64,000 nucleotides of DNA from Posidonia oceanica (GCA_037176725.1 JAZBRS010000035.1:44278001-44342000); one strand, 5' to 3'. Shown: positions 43,401 to 55,400, counted from the stretch's first letter. Notes: generated from the letters alone by a model not told the origin. Numbers and translations are program-made.

Positions 43401-46264
43401 GACTCGCCGGATGATGCTTCTTCTCCGGCGCCGGCTGCTGTTCCTCCTGATGCTCCGGCCAACAGAACGCCACTCCGACGGTCTCCGAAGCTCCGCACAG
43501 TCGCCGTCAGTGGCCTCCGCCATCTCACGCCTCCCCAAGCTCCCTGTGCCGGTGGTGGTGAGCTCCGGTGGAATCCTGCTACAGTGCCAACCACCGCCGG
43601 CCAACCACTGTTCAATTATTTTTCTGGTTATATGGTTTCTTTGCAAATATTGCATATCTGCCTTAAGTTTTTCAATTTTTGCACTTTAGTCCTCTGTTCA
43701 TTTAATATGCTTAGTTTTTAATTAAATACCATGCTAAATTGCAACTTTTGTTCTTGCTTTTCACTATTTGCCTTTTAGTCCTGTTACTGTGCTGTGCTGT
43801 TATAATATTTTGCAGTTTAGCCCCTCTGCTTTTGATTTTTGCATGTAAGTCCTGTCTTGAATTAGTTCATTTATTTGCTGGCATTTTACCATACTGCATT
43901 GCATTCTAGGTCCCTGCATGTTTCTGTTTCTGCATTTAAATCCATTGCACTGTAGAACTTAGGGTTTATTTTCTTATTTTGCATACTGCATTGCATATTT
44001 TACCTTCTAGTTTTGCATATTTGCATTTGGGTCCATTTTAAATGGACAGTAACTGTGTTGCATGTATTTTGGTTTATTGCATTGCATTTTTGACCCTGAT
44101 CTTTTTAAAAATTGCACTGCAGTCCTATCCCTTATTTTTCAGAGCATGTTTTCCATACTAAATTGCATTTTCAGCCCCTGCATGATTTCAAAATCACACA
44201 TAGGTCCTTGCATCTTTTAAAAAATCATGTGAAAAGACCATTTTGCCCCTAGGTTGCATCTTAGCTCCTATGTTTACCAAATTGCATGCAGACCCTCCAC
44301 TAGTATTCTCAGACTCCCCAGAACCCTGTTTTCTGGAAAATTTGCATTTTAAACCCCAATTTTTTCAAAATTACTTTCTGACTTCTTTTGGTCTCAAAAT
44401 CTCTTTCAAAGCATACCCTCTTTTCAAAACAGCTTTCTGAGCCTAGTTTTTTGCAAAATGGACCTCTGTCCTCTCCTGTTTTCAAAATCCTTTCCTGTGG
44501 ACCCCTGTTTTCTGGAAAATTTGCATTTTTAGCCCCTTTTCTTTTCCAAAATGCTTTCTGAACTCCTGGCTTTTCCCAGTTTCTTCTCTTTGTTTTTTCT
44601 TGCTTTTGCATGCATCTTGCACTCATTTAGTCTTGCATTTTAGCATCTTCTTGCACACACTAAGCACTTTTAGCTCCCTTTCACTTGGGAGGACCTTTTG
44701 CACATCCCTAGGACCTCCTGAACACCTAGATCTGTTCTTCTCCCCTGTTCTGGCCCTTCTGCCTTGAAGCTGCAATATCTTCCAATCCGGCCGTTGGATC
44801 TTCTCAAGTAAGCTGCCCAGGCGACCGCCGCGAAGCGCTCTTCAGCATGGACCAGACAGATTTCAGATCAGGCTCCCGGATTTCTAGGTATGTCCTCCTG
44901 AACTCCTGCATTGCATTCATTTGCATGCCATTTGTACGGTTTTTCCTGTTTTAGCTTTCTGTCTCTTTGAGCATGTAGAATAGGGCCTCCCCTTTCTGCT
45001 TGTATCTTCCAATCCCCGTTTCGCGTATTCCTGCGTGTTTTGTGTTGAGTTTTCCTTGGATTTGCCACTTAATGTGACTTTCTTTCCCCTTTTCCACGAT
45101 CCGATCGCATCGCGAGCTTTGGGTAGCGTGCGAGACACACCGTGGAACGGTTTAGCGGGAAACAGTCGCAAAGAGGTGGTAATCCCTCCGTTTGCACACT
45201 CTCCCCTCTGTAGGTCTTCACACCTATTCCGAGTGGTCCTAAACGACGTCTATTCTTACACACACGTTGTTTTGCCTCCCCTTTGGCCTCTTCTGATCTT
45301 TTCTGCATTCTTGCATTCGCATGGCTTTTCCGAGGTTTTGCTTCGCTGTTTTGGCACCGTTTCGCGTGCCCGCTCTCGTTTTGGCACCGTTTTGCGTGCC
45401 TGCTTTGCTTTTGCACCGTTCTGCGCGCTCGCTTTCCTTTTGGCACGATTTTGCGTGCCCGCTATCGTCTTTTGCACCGTTTCGCGTGCCATTCTGTTTT
45501 CTTGTCTTGTTTCGCGTGTTGTCTTGTTTTCCGCTCGTTTTGCGTGTCGGTTTCGCTCTTTTGCATCGTTTTGCGTGCCTTTCTTGTTTCTCGCCTTGTT
45601 TTGCGTGTTTTACGCCGTTTTCCCTTGCATGTCGATTGCATTGCATGGCTTTCTCGCTGTTTCGCTTTTCCGCCTGCATTTGCACATAGGGCTATGATGC
45701 TTACTGTCTGGAGTTCTCACGAGCTAGGTTTCGCCTAATTCGGAACACGGACAGCGTAGCTGAGCACTTAGAGAGCACGTTTACTTCCTTGCTTTGTTTC
45801 TTCCCACTTAGAGCACACCTTGAGCATTCATTCAGGCATTTATAGGCACATAGGCATTCAATCCTGCATTTTCCTGCGTATGCGAGCGTAAGCCTAGAAA
45901 GACCGATTCTCGGGCGTGTCGGGGGTGCCTAACACCTTCCCCGCGCGTAACAGGAGTCCTTGCCCTGTCTTCTGGCCCGCAATGACCATACTGCCTTTAT
46001 CCTAGGCTAGAGTCATCTCATTTGCATTTGTTTGCATTTGTTTTCTTTGCATTGCTTTGCTTTGCATTTCTTGCTTGGTTTTGCGTGTTAATTCACGCAT
46101 TTACCCCGGTTTTCCTTGTCTCCCGTTAATAGACATGGTGGCGACTCTGATTTGTCTTATCTTTCCTTTTTCTCCTCGATTCCAAGTGCTTTCGAGTTGA
46201 GCCTCTTCCTCGGATCCAATCGCCGCTGGAAATAGCGAGCCTGATTCCGATCGGGATCGCTACA
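40424..46264 (+). mobile_element. Solo LTR 2 of the A family (5,841 bp), inside B's 3' UTR
   Basis: It has the same termini and orientation as solo LTR 1 and no internal region attached. Landmarks: TATA-like box 42323-42328, donors at 43312-43313 and 44888-44889, short repeats 45345-45620, conserved hairpin 45910-45965, PBS-like copy 46138-46149. Polypyrimidine tract at 41946-41995. Its ORFs mirror those of the other LTRs and are not coding. Confidence 0.95.
42323..42328 (+). promoter_or_regulatory. Putative TATA box of solo LTR 2
   Basis: ATATAATCC after AGCGCGCCAGCAGCC, as in solo LTR 1. Confidence 0.5.
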
Positions 46265-46269
46265 ACACC
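46265..46269. repeat. Target site duplication of solo LTR 2, right copy (ACACC)
   Basis: Second copy of the duplication; B's 3' UTR continues from 46270. Confidence 0.93.
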
Positions 46270-47290
46270 CCACCCGAACTGACAAGAGCACAGACGCTAT
46301 TGGCGTGAGTCACTTATTCGACCGATACACCGAAGGTCGTGGCTCATTGCCATAATGCAAGTGCAGATGAAGATGCAAATGCATGACACAATGTGGATGC
46401 TGATGCGAAAATTGCACTAATGCTTGTCACGCTGAACTCCACTGGGGGAGACGCTGGTGATGCATGCGTGTATCAGTGTTATGGATGAAGCATGCTGCGT
46501 GTTGAGGCTCGAGGCAACTCTAGCACGGGATGCTGATGTTGCGCGCCGAGCTATATACGGCCCTAAGCAATGCTGGTGTGATGCCTGTTGATGTGATGTA
46601 GGGTGTGACTCTGCAGGGGAAATATGCGATGTTGGTGTGCATGCGATGCTAATGTTGCTATCTAGCCTGTGATGCCGGTATTATTACCTAACATGCGATG
46701 CTGATGCAATGAACTATGAGTTGACAAACTCATCGCCGGATAGTTTGGGTTATCAGCCCAAGGAAATAATGCCTAACATGTTGACAGATGTCGTCCAGGT
46801 AATATTGCTTACCAAACCGAGAAAGATACCAAGGGCAGCAAAACAAAGATGCCCCTGGTATCAGGGAGATGATACCAAAGGGCAGCTAGAAGCGCTCCTG
46901 GCATCGAAAAGACGGTTAGACGGTATGACGGGTGTCAACCGAGTAGTTAGGGCTACCAGCCCAAAGGGTCAGGGCTAGACAGTATGACGGGTGTAAACCA
47001 AGCAGTTAGGGCTGCCAACCCGAAAGAGAGGAAAGATAGCTTGTCCTCGCCCGAGGAAGCAAGCAGATGGCTGGAGCTGCATGAAATAAAGGGGGGCAAA
47101 ATTTGCTACTTAGAAAGTAGGCAAGAAAAGGGGCATCTTTTCCTACTACTGAAGAAGCAAGCAAACGAGGCATCCTTTCTTGCCGAGAAAGAAAGCAAGC
47201 AAGAAAGCAAGAAAATGGGCATCTTTTCCCACTGAGAGAAAGAGCAAGAGATGGGGGCAAAGCAAGCGGGACTCCGTCCGCCCGGAGCGA
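46270..47290 (-). other. 3'-proximal untranslated region of element B
   Basis: Begins with the conserved block at 46296-46375 shared with A and D. It then has ATG/TGC-rich low-complexity DNA, hairpins of the GATAGTTTGGGTTATC and GATACCA types (46735-46970), and single copies of the 1-6357 array module: CTTGTCCTCGCCCGAGGAAG at 47041 and GGGACTCCGTCCGCCCGGAG near 47269. No gene. Confidence 0.68.
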
Positions 47291-47294
47291 AGTC

Positions 47295-48240
47295 GCGCAA
47301 AGGATGATAATTGGTAAGTTTCGAACTTACCGGCCGGAAGAGGCACAATGTGATAAATGATAGGTTTCAGACCTATCGATCATAAAGGCAGATGATAAGT
47401 TTTGGACTTATCGATCGGAAAGGATAGGTTTCGGACCTATCGACTGCAAGGGATAGGTTTCGGACCTATCGACCGCAAAGGATAGATGATATGTTTCAGA
47501 CTTATCGACCGAAAAGGATAGGTTTCGGACCTATCGACCGCAAAGGGTAGATGATATGTTTTGGACTTATCGACCAGAAGGGATAGGTTTCGGACCTATC
47601 GATCGCAAAGGATAGATGATAAGTTTTGGACTTATCGATCGGAAGGGATAAGCTTCAGACCTACCGGCCGCAAAGGATTGATATGATAAGTTTTGGACTT
47701 ATCGACCAGAAGGGAAAGGTTTTGGACCTATCGGCTGCAAGGGATTGATATTATAAGTTTCGGACTTATTGATCGGAAAGGATAGGTTTCGGACCTATCA
47801 ACCGCAAAGGCAGATGATAAGTTTCGGACTTTTCGACTGGAAAGGATTGGTTTCGAACCTATCGACTGCAAAGGCAGATGATAAGTTTCGGACTTATCGA
47901 CTGGAAAGGATTGGTTTCGAACCTATCGACTGCAAAGGCAGATGATAAGTTTCGGACTTATTGACCGGAAAGGATAGATGATAAGTTTCGGACTTATCAA
48001 CCGGAAAGGATAGATGATAAGTTTCAGACTTATCGACTGTAAAAGATAGATGATAAGTTTCGGACTTATCGACCAGAAAGGATAGATGATAAGTTTCAGA
48101 CTTATCAACCGGAAAGGATAGATGATAAGTTTCAGACTTATCGACCGGAAAGCATAGATGATAAGTTTTGGACTTATCGATCGGAATGGATAAATGATAA
48201 GTTTCAGACTTATCGACCGGAAGGGATGACGGGAGGACCA
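47295..48240. repeat. Tandem hairpin array of element B, units of about 25-36 bp
   Basis: About 30 units of the forms GATAAG-TTTCGGA-CTTATC and GATAGG-TTTCGGA-CCTATC, followed by GACCGGAAAG or GACTGCAAAG. From about 47935 they settle into a regular 36-bp unit. The two stem types differ at a matched pair (A-T versus G-C). The minus-strand 12-residue repeat ORF is a by-product of the period. Confidence 0.9.
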
Positions 48241-48817
48241 AAATTTGAAGGCGGGGCAAAAGTTGCGGATGGGCCCGTGACAGTTTAGGAATGTCAACCT
48301 AGGGAAAGATGGGGGAGTGATACCATAGGGCAACCAAAAAAGATGCCCCTAGTATCATAAAGGATACCAAGGGACAGCCGAAGTGCCCTTGGCATTGAAA
48401 TGCAAAGTGGAGACAAGACTAACGTGCTTGCCAACCGAGCAGTTAGGGGTACTAGCCCGGATGAAGATCCCAGTGGGAATGCTCAGCGACTTTGCTTGAT
48501 GTAGTTCCAGCATTGATCTGTAGAGATTCTGGTATTCCGACAGAATGCAGGGGCTTTCCTGTAATTTCCCTGGCGTCGAGAATTCTGGCAGCTGCTTCTG
48601 ACTTTTGTGAACTGTAAGGGTCTGATGGTGCCCTCCTCGTGGTTCTGAGGGGTTTGATGCGTGAGGTTGATGCAGCATTCCGACTGCAAACTGAACGAAC
48701 GGCTCAAGGCCATGGTTGTGTGAGAACATGTATGGAAGACAACTCAACATACAAACAATTAGCACAACAAAACATCATTGCATTGATTCAAGTATTGATT
48801 ACATGCCTACAGTTAGG
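48241..48817 (-). other. Spacer between hairpin array and DUF7745 pseudogene, element B
   Basis: Contains GACAGTTTAGGAATGTC and a GATACCA...TAGTATC inverted repeat (48317-48356) like those of A at 15852 and 16350. The rest looks unique and non-coding. Confidence 0.55.
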
Positions 48818-50071
48818 TCAAAAAAGATACAGCAAAAACATAAACGGGACGTGCAACCGCGCAAGTGCCCTACTGGTCTGAGGCTTCTTGGACCTCCTGG
48901 AATCAGGGAATAGAGGTGCGCCAGGTGGGATCTCGTTGATGGGCCAGAGCCCCTGTACCTCAGTCATGTACTCGTGGGTGCTCCCTGAGCCTTTTACAAC
49001 CGCAATGTCTGTAGATTGTACCCCATGGCGCATCAGTTGGGCCAATTACGCTGTTGCTGCAGTTGAGTTGAGTGGGTAGGGTTGGAGAAGCTCGGGCGTT
49101 GTGCTTTCGACAAAGGCACCTTGCTAAAATCCGAACTGCCACATGACCCAGATAGGATGATATTCAACACCCCTGGTGAACCCTAGCAGCACGACTAGTC
49201 GCATGTCGCGAGCACTGAAGAAGACAATGAATGGCTCAACCATGGATGGGATGATTCGCCAGGTTACTGCATCATCCGTTAGCTTTGATAGCTTCTCGTA
49301 CTATTCCGAGACGTTCTGGATGGCTTGAGCAAGGCTGGTATCGCAATAGCTTTCAAAGGCAGCTCTCTGTGGACGCATAATTTCCATTCTCAGGTGTCTA
49401 GCCAGCCAAATCTGTACTAAGGCCCCACAGCCATGGAAGTTGCGGCAGTAGTGCGAGATGCGGTCCAGTTTGCGATATGTTTCTGCTAAAACAACTGGTG
49501 CCAGGTCGATCTGCCAGGTCACCACAGCAAGTGCAACTTCTGCCACTTCAATGGCAACCATCATCCGGCCATGAGTGAAGATCAACTCGCTTAAGAAACG
49601 GGTAACAAAGCCCTAGAACCACAACTCGTCTCCTAGTGCGGTGTGCTTCTTGGCAACTTCGTCGATGTGATTCAGATGAAGCATGGGCACAGGCCCGTCA
49701 ATGTAGACCAGTCTCTTCCTGCAGTCCACTTTGGAGAGTCCAGTTAGTTGGCTTAGGGCTATAATATATCCGTCCCACCTCATGAATACGGCTGGTCCCA
49801 TAAGCTCAGAAAAGCCACAGATCTGGCGTACTTCCTCCAGCGTAGGCATTAGCTCTGTTCTGCCGAAGCGGAAGACATGGTGTGCTGGCTTCCAGAACCT
49901 TGCGGCAGCAGACAAGAGATGTTGGCTTACTTCTACATCAGTAGCCTTCAAAAGTGTGGGCGAGATGCCCCACAAGCTCAACCACTCGCGGTCACCCTCG
50001 ATGAGCTCACCGATCGACTCTCGAAGAGTCTCGGAGCAATGTGTCAGAGTCACCAATGTTGGGATGCCCAT
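48818..50071 (-). pseudogene. DUF7745-like ORF of element B, broken by nonsense codons
   Basis: Homologous along its length to the 400-residue ORF of A, starting MGIPTLVTLTHCSETLRES and including FWKPAHHVFRF, TPTLEEVRQICGF-like and ELIFTHGR motifs. Four in-frame stops interrupt it (near 49613, 49301, 49126 and 49047), but no frameshift was seen over about 1.25 kb. That pattern suggests decay mainly by base substitution. The C-terminal extension after PDSRRSKK differs from A. A splice-acceptor-like TTGATTACAG lies at 50138, upstream in sense. Confidence 0.82.
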
Positions 50072-50280
50072 CTTGCTGGCAAGGAGGGAGGAAATAGGGG
50101 CGCTTGAGAAGAGTACTGATGCAAAATCTCCAGGTACCTGTAATCAAAGCTATTCATCAATCTAGATCATATGCAGGCACACAATGCTGACTGTCAAAGA
50201 AGAAGATGTGCATATCAAAGCTGATAAAGCAGTTCATATGTTACAGCTAACAATCAGATCATAGAATCTGGGCACTTCCA

Positions 50281-50490
50281 GTCATGCAAAGGGGACCCCG
50301 CCTGCTCGAGGCAAAGTTGCACAGAAGGCACACTTGTCCTCGTCTGCACGGAGCGAGGAAACAAGCGGGAGGGGCTTCGTCCGTTCATAGCGAAGTCACA
50401 AAAGGAGCACACTTGCCCTTGTCTGCACGGGGCGAGGGAGCAAGCGAAGGGACTTCGTCCGCCTAGAGTGAAGTCGCACTAGGAAATACT
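50281..50490 (-). repeat. Two to three copies of the array-type hairpin module in element B
   Basis: Units contain CTTGTCCTCG...CGAGGAAACAAG and CTTGCCCTTG...CGAGGGAGCAAG, alternating with GGCTTCG...CGAAGTC (50374-50397) and GACTTCG...TGAAGTC (50451-50475). This is the two-hairpin design of the 1-6357 array at low copy, just upstream (sense) of the DUF7745 acceptor. Confidence 0.78.
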
Positions 50491-51657
50491 GGTAGATAGT
50501 GCCTGGCTATGCAAGCCTGATGATCCCTAAGGGACCCCAAGGTGCCAATATTGTCCTAGTATTTCTGAAGTGATTACTCTACCCCTGGCCACTGACATTC
50601 ATTCTAAGCTGCTGCGCTGACATTGATAATCTGCTCTAGGGCTTCTGTTGATGCTTGAATTGGACGGCGGTCGGGCAAGCTTGTGGGATGTCTGGACCAA
50701 CGTGGCTCAAAGACGGTCAACCTGTGCCTTGCAGAAGTACTGTCCTAGTGCCGAGCTGAGCCTTGCAGAGTGGGAGGGAGAGAGCAAAAGGGATGATTAA
50801 TGCTAGATAAATGCATGCATGATTTATGCTAGATTCTATTGCCCTCAGTATACGGAGTGCTTGATGTCTGCTGCAAAGGAAAGGAGCGGTTTCTGATTCA
50901 CCAGACTCTACTCAGACTCCTAACTTGTTGGTGGCACTCCGAGATGGGTGATGATTTTCATGTTAAAGTAGTGGTGTGGTGAGGACAAGCTCCATGCCAA
51001 ACTCTCAAGGACCTACACCTACTCTTTTCGTTTTTTTCCTTTTCTTTTACTCCCACATAGGCGTGTAGGTTTCCCCTATCCCTGTCTTGGAGGCAATGGG
51101 TGCCAAGTCTGAGGCAAGGGGAGCTGCTGCTAGACAGGGGGCTAGGCCCTGTTGGACTTGTGGATTCCCCAGGCGCGAACTTCGACTCCTCTCCAAGGTA
51201 AACTGGAGGGACAAGGTTGCGCTGCTCGCCTCTATCTTTAGGGCTGACTTCTGTCTTCACCTTCTATCTTCTTTTTCTTTTAAGCCTGGCATAGACATGT
51301 ATTTTTCTAGCTCACACTCTCTCACACCCTAGCATTCTATCTCCCTCTGGAGGTGTAGGTCCTAGCGGGGTTTGGGCATTTCGCCTATCCTCATTGAGTG
51401 GTGGCTCCCTCACTAGTTAGGACATCTAAGTAGTGTTAGGTGAGGTAGAGAAAACTCTTTCTAGTGTAGGCAAGCATCTCCGATTTTCGTCATCGGGCCA
51501 TGATTGTAATGCACATGATATACATTTTTTTTTCTTTCTCTTTTTTCTTTTTCTTTTTTTTTTCTCTTTTTTTGGTAAGTAAACATGACTAAAATGCATG
51601 AGGATGTAAATGCATGAAGTGAAAGAAAGAGGACTCTGCAAGGTAGCGGCAGCTTCA
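50491..51657 (-). other. Spacer between integrase and DUF7745 pseudogene, element B
   Basis: Matches A's 18245-19685 in scattered words but lacks most of A's poly-T runs; a T-rich tract is at 51527-51572. No credible ORF. Confidence 0.55.
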
Positions 51658-52850
51658 GGTTACTGGTAGTACTTCTTGAGGTAGCATGAGTTGACTGGTT
51701 CTGATTGCTCAACCTGGTCCATGTCCACAAGGACTGCTGCACTGTAGAGAAGACCTGCTTGATCAGAAAGGGGCCACACCAGTTGGGCCGGAATTTGCCT
51801 CAGCTGTCTATGAGATGAATGGCTCGCAGGACGATATCTCCTTGCTGGAAGCTTTTAGGCCTAACCTTCTTCTGGTATGTTTTGGCCGATCACTTCTGGT
51901 AACACTGAGCATGATGCATGGCTTGCAGCCTATGTTCATCAATCAGGTTTAGCTGGACGCAGTGGTCTTCGACCCATTCTGCCTCCTCCAGCTCAACATC
52001 TCGTAGGATCCGCAGTGAGGGGATCTCTACTTCAATGGGCAGTACCGCCTCCATGCTGTACACTAGTGAGTACGGGGTTGCTCCTGTCGAGGTCCGGACT
52101 GACGTCCTGTACGCCCACAGCGTGTATAGAAGCTTGTCATGCCAGTCCTTGTGAGTCTTTGCCATCTTTTTCAAGATCTTTACAAGGTTCTTATTGGCAG
52201 ACTCTACTGCACCATTCATTTGCGGTCGATAAAGCGAGGATCGGTGATGTCTGATCTTGAAGCTCTGCAGGTAGTCTTCGATCCTCTTGGCTATGAAGTT
52301 GGAGCCATTATCAGACATGAGCACGTGTGGGACCCCATACCAGGCTATAATGTTGTTTCTGATGAACTTCTCTATAGCCGCGGCGGTGACTGTGTTGTAG
52401 GAGGCTACTTCCTCCCACTTGGTAAAGTAGTCAATCGCCACGAGAATGAAGTGATGACCGTTGGAAGCTGCTGGATGTATAGCGCCAACGGCGTCAATCC
52501 CCTAGGTGGAGAAAGGCCATGGCGATGACATGCTATGGAGCTACTATGGGGAGCATAGATAAAATTCTCATGGATCTGATAGTTGTGGCATTTGCGCACA
52601 AATTGGCAGCAATCCGCCTCCATGGTTGACCAGAAATAGCCCTGAAGCATGATCTTCTTGGCCAATAACACACCGTTCATATGAGGGTCGCAGGTCCCTG
52701 CATGGACATGGAGCATCAGTGTGTCGGCCTCTCTCTTGCCTACACAGTGTAGGAGCATCTGGTTGTAGGATCTTCTATAGAGATGCCTTGCTCCTAGCAC
52801 ATACTTCGATGCCAGATGTGCCAAAGTCTTTTTATCTACTGTTGAGGTGC
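51658..52850 (-). pseudogene. Integrase of element B, frameshifted
   Basis: The zinc-binding part (about 52580-52720) has HVHAGTCDPHMNG and QFVRKCHNYQIH; the last metal-binding Cys is replaced by Tyr (KCHNY where KCxxC is usual). A frameshift near 52545 precedes the core. The core (52441-51890) keeps Asp in VAIDYFTKW, Asp in MSDNGSNF and Glu in NGAVESANK. Stops and frameshifts follow in the C-terminal domain. A is more intact over the core but lacks the zinc domain. Confidence 0.88.
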
Positions 52851-52979
52851 CAGGTGGGAGGTTGCCAGACTCGAGGAAGACCTTAATATCATGGTACCAT
52901 GGTAGTTCCTCTGCTGGACCTGCTTCCTCGATGCTCATGCAGTGTGCAGATTGTTCTACACGAGTGACTAATACGTCCA

Positions 52980-53531
52980 CTGCACGATCCTCGAGTATAG
53001 AGAGCCAAGATGCGAAGGTTGCTAGAGCATCTACATAGGCGTTCTTAGCTCTATTCATGAAAGTGAAGTGGATTTCTTCAAAATGCTCAATAAGCTTCAA
53101 CAGGTATTCATGACAAGGCACCAACTTAGGATCCTTAGTCTTCCAATCACCATTGCACCATTAACTTGGGAGATGATCAACATCGCATCTCCGTGTACAT
53201 GCAGCTTTCGCACATCATGCTCGAGTGCGATTTGCTGTCCTAGAATGCAGGCTTCGTACTCTGCCTCGTTATTGGTGCAGGAGAAGGTCATCTTCCTTGC
53301 AAACGGGATCAGCTCTCCCTGTGGCGTTGCTAAGACAGCGCCAATGCCTCTACCTCTCCTGTTGACTGCGCCATCGAAGTACAGATGCCACTGTAGTTCG
53401 TCTTCAGGATCCTTCTGCTCAGAATCCTCCATGGCGAATAAGATGTCCCCGTCGGGGAAGTAGGTCTGCAGAGGCTGGTATTCAGGCAATGGGAAGTCAG
53501 CTAAATGATCTACCATGGCCTGCCCCTTCAT
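52980..53531 (-). pseudogene. Archaeal-type RNase H domain of element B
   Basis: Acidic active-site residues are present: Asp in YFDGAVN, Glu in NNEAEYEA, Asp in HVHGDAML and Asp in KNAYVDALAT. A second RNase H of this type between the RT-linked RNase H and integrase is characteristic of the Tat/Ogre lineage (from memory). A frameshift near 53125 splits it. Element A has lost it. Confidence 0.8.
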
Positions 53532-53900
53532 GGATTTCTGCGTGACGAAGGTGATGTCATACTAAGACAGTAACACCTGCCACTTGACACATCTACCCAC
53601 CATGGCTGGCTTCTAGAAGAGGAACTTGATTGGGTCATGCCGACATAGGAGCTGAACTGGGTACGCCATCATGTAGTGCCTTAGCTTCTATGTAGCCCAG
53701 ACAAGAGATAGGCAAGTTTTCTCTATAGTGCTATACCTGGCTTCGCAATCATTGAATTTCTTGCTCAGGTAATAGATGGCACGCTCCTTTCTACCTGATT
53801 CATCATGTTGGCCTAAGACTGCGCCCATGGAATGCTGCGTGGTAGAAAGGTAGAGAATCTGAGGTCTCCCTAGCGTGGGAGGAACCAAAACAGGAGGCTT
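53532..53900 (-). pseudogene. RT-linked RNase H domain of element B
   Basis: Frame 53888-53688 gives YLSTTQHSMGAVLGQHDESG, KERAIYYLSKKFNDCEARYS and CLSLVWAT, the usual gypsy RNase H order. The C-terminal connection (PVQLLCRHDPIKF, GRCVKWQVLLSQYDI) continues to the archaeal RNase H with further stops. Confidence 0.82.
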
Positions 53901-54800
53901 GATCAGGAGCTGCTTGATCTTGTCAAATGTAGCCTAGCACTCCTCGCTCCAGTTGATATGTGCATTCTTCCTCAGGAGCTTGAATATCGGTTCGCAGATG
54001 GGCATGAGTTGTGCAATGAATCAACTGATGTATTGCAACCGCCCCAATAATCCCCGGATCCCCTTTTCGGTCCTGGGGGTGGCATCTTGACTATGGCTCT
54101 CGCCTTGCTCAGGTCTACCTTAATTCCCCTTTGGCTGACAATGTATCCCAGGAGCTTCCCGGATGATACGCCAAATACGCATTTGTTGGGGTTGAGGCGA
54201 AGCTTGTACTTCCTTAGGCTATCAAAGAGCTTCTTTAGGCAGGAGAGGTGGTCCTTGGGCTCTCTAGGCATAGCAATCATGTCATCCACGTAGACCTCGA
54301 CTTCTTAGTGCATGAGGTCCTAGAATAGCGCTGTCATTGCCCTATGATATGTCGCCCCAGCGTTCTTGAGCCCAAACGGCATAACTTGATAGTAGAAGAC
54401 TCCCCAGGGAGTGATGAAGGATGTCTTTTCCATATCTTCTTCTACCATTCTAATCTAGTTATAGCCGGAGAAATCGTCCATGAAGGATAGCATTTTGTGC
54501 ACTGTAGTGTTGTCGACCAGGATGTTGATGTGTGGTAGTGGGAAATCGTCCTTGGGACTCGCCTTGTTCAGATCTTTATAGTCGATGCACATGCGAACCC
54601 GACCGTCCTTCTTGGGCACTGGCACAACATTTGCAAGCCATTCTAGGTAGAGGACAACCTTAAGGAAGCTAACATTTTGCTGCTTCATGATCTCTTCTTT
54701 GATCTTGAGCAGCCACTGTGGTCGCCATCTCCTTAGCTTCTGCTTCACTAGCTTCACATCTGGCTTCAGTGGCAAGGTTGTGCACTACGATCTCGACGTC
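53901..54800 (-). pseudogene. Reverse transcriptase of element B
   Basis: Recognisable RT blocks are LANVVPVPKKDGRVRMCIDY, DLNKASPKDDFPLP, FMDDFSGYN, MPFGLKNAGATY and the catalytic YVDDM near 54280. Three nonsense codons lie within the same frame (near 54455, 54320 and 54307), and frameshifts lie near 54775 and 54075. This is the only RT in the window. Confidence 0.9.
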
Positions 54801-55400
54801 GAGGCCAACCATGTCATCATAACTCCAAGCAAAGATGTCTGTATATTCCCTGAGGAATGCAATGAATTCTACTCTAGCCTGGGGTGACAGTTGGACACTA
54901 ATGCGGACATCTTCCACTGTGCCAATGTTGACAACCTCCATCTCTTCTTCGACGTGGAAGTTGGGGCCTTCTGGATCATCATCGTAGGGCTGTAACTCAG
55001 GCGATGGTTCATCATTCTTACCTATGCTTGTATCATCCTCTTCTCCATAGGCTATAAGCTTAGAGAGGATCTCCTTCTCAAATGTTGGATCTGTAACACC
55101 AAAGGAGTATATGTGTTCCGCCTCCCGACCTTGATGGTGCTTCAAAATGGTCACGCTCACCTGAGTCTTTCTGTATCCTCAGTGGGTGACCCTTGCTTGG
55201 GTAGCCTCTGATTCAGTTGACTGGCTTGGCTCCTCTACCTGTGCTGCTATTGCTGCCAGTGCTGGGGCTGCTACTACTGTCACTATTGCTATCTCCCCTT
55301 CTACATTTCCTGATGTACTTGCGGGGGGTATGTCAGACTGGAAGCTGACCTCTAGGCGACTGATCTATGTACTGTCACCTGCTACACTGCCTGAGTAGGG
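54801..55400 (-). pseudogene. Region before RT, element B
   Basis: The frame from 55160 encodes an acidic stretch, then SPQARVEFIAFLREYTDIFA and WSYDDMVGLD, the conserved entry to RT in this class. The part above 55160 corresponds to A's linker around 20720-20780 (TGGAGGATATGTCGGACTGG versus GGGGGTATGTCAGACTGG). Confidence 0.7.

Noticed and set aside
47894..48259. 121-residue repetitive ORF in element B
   Set aside because: Same reason: a 36-bp hairpin repeat read in an open frame.
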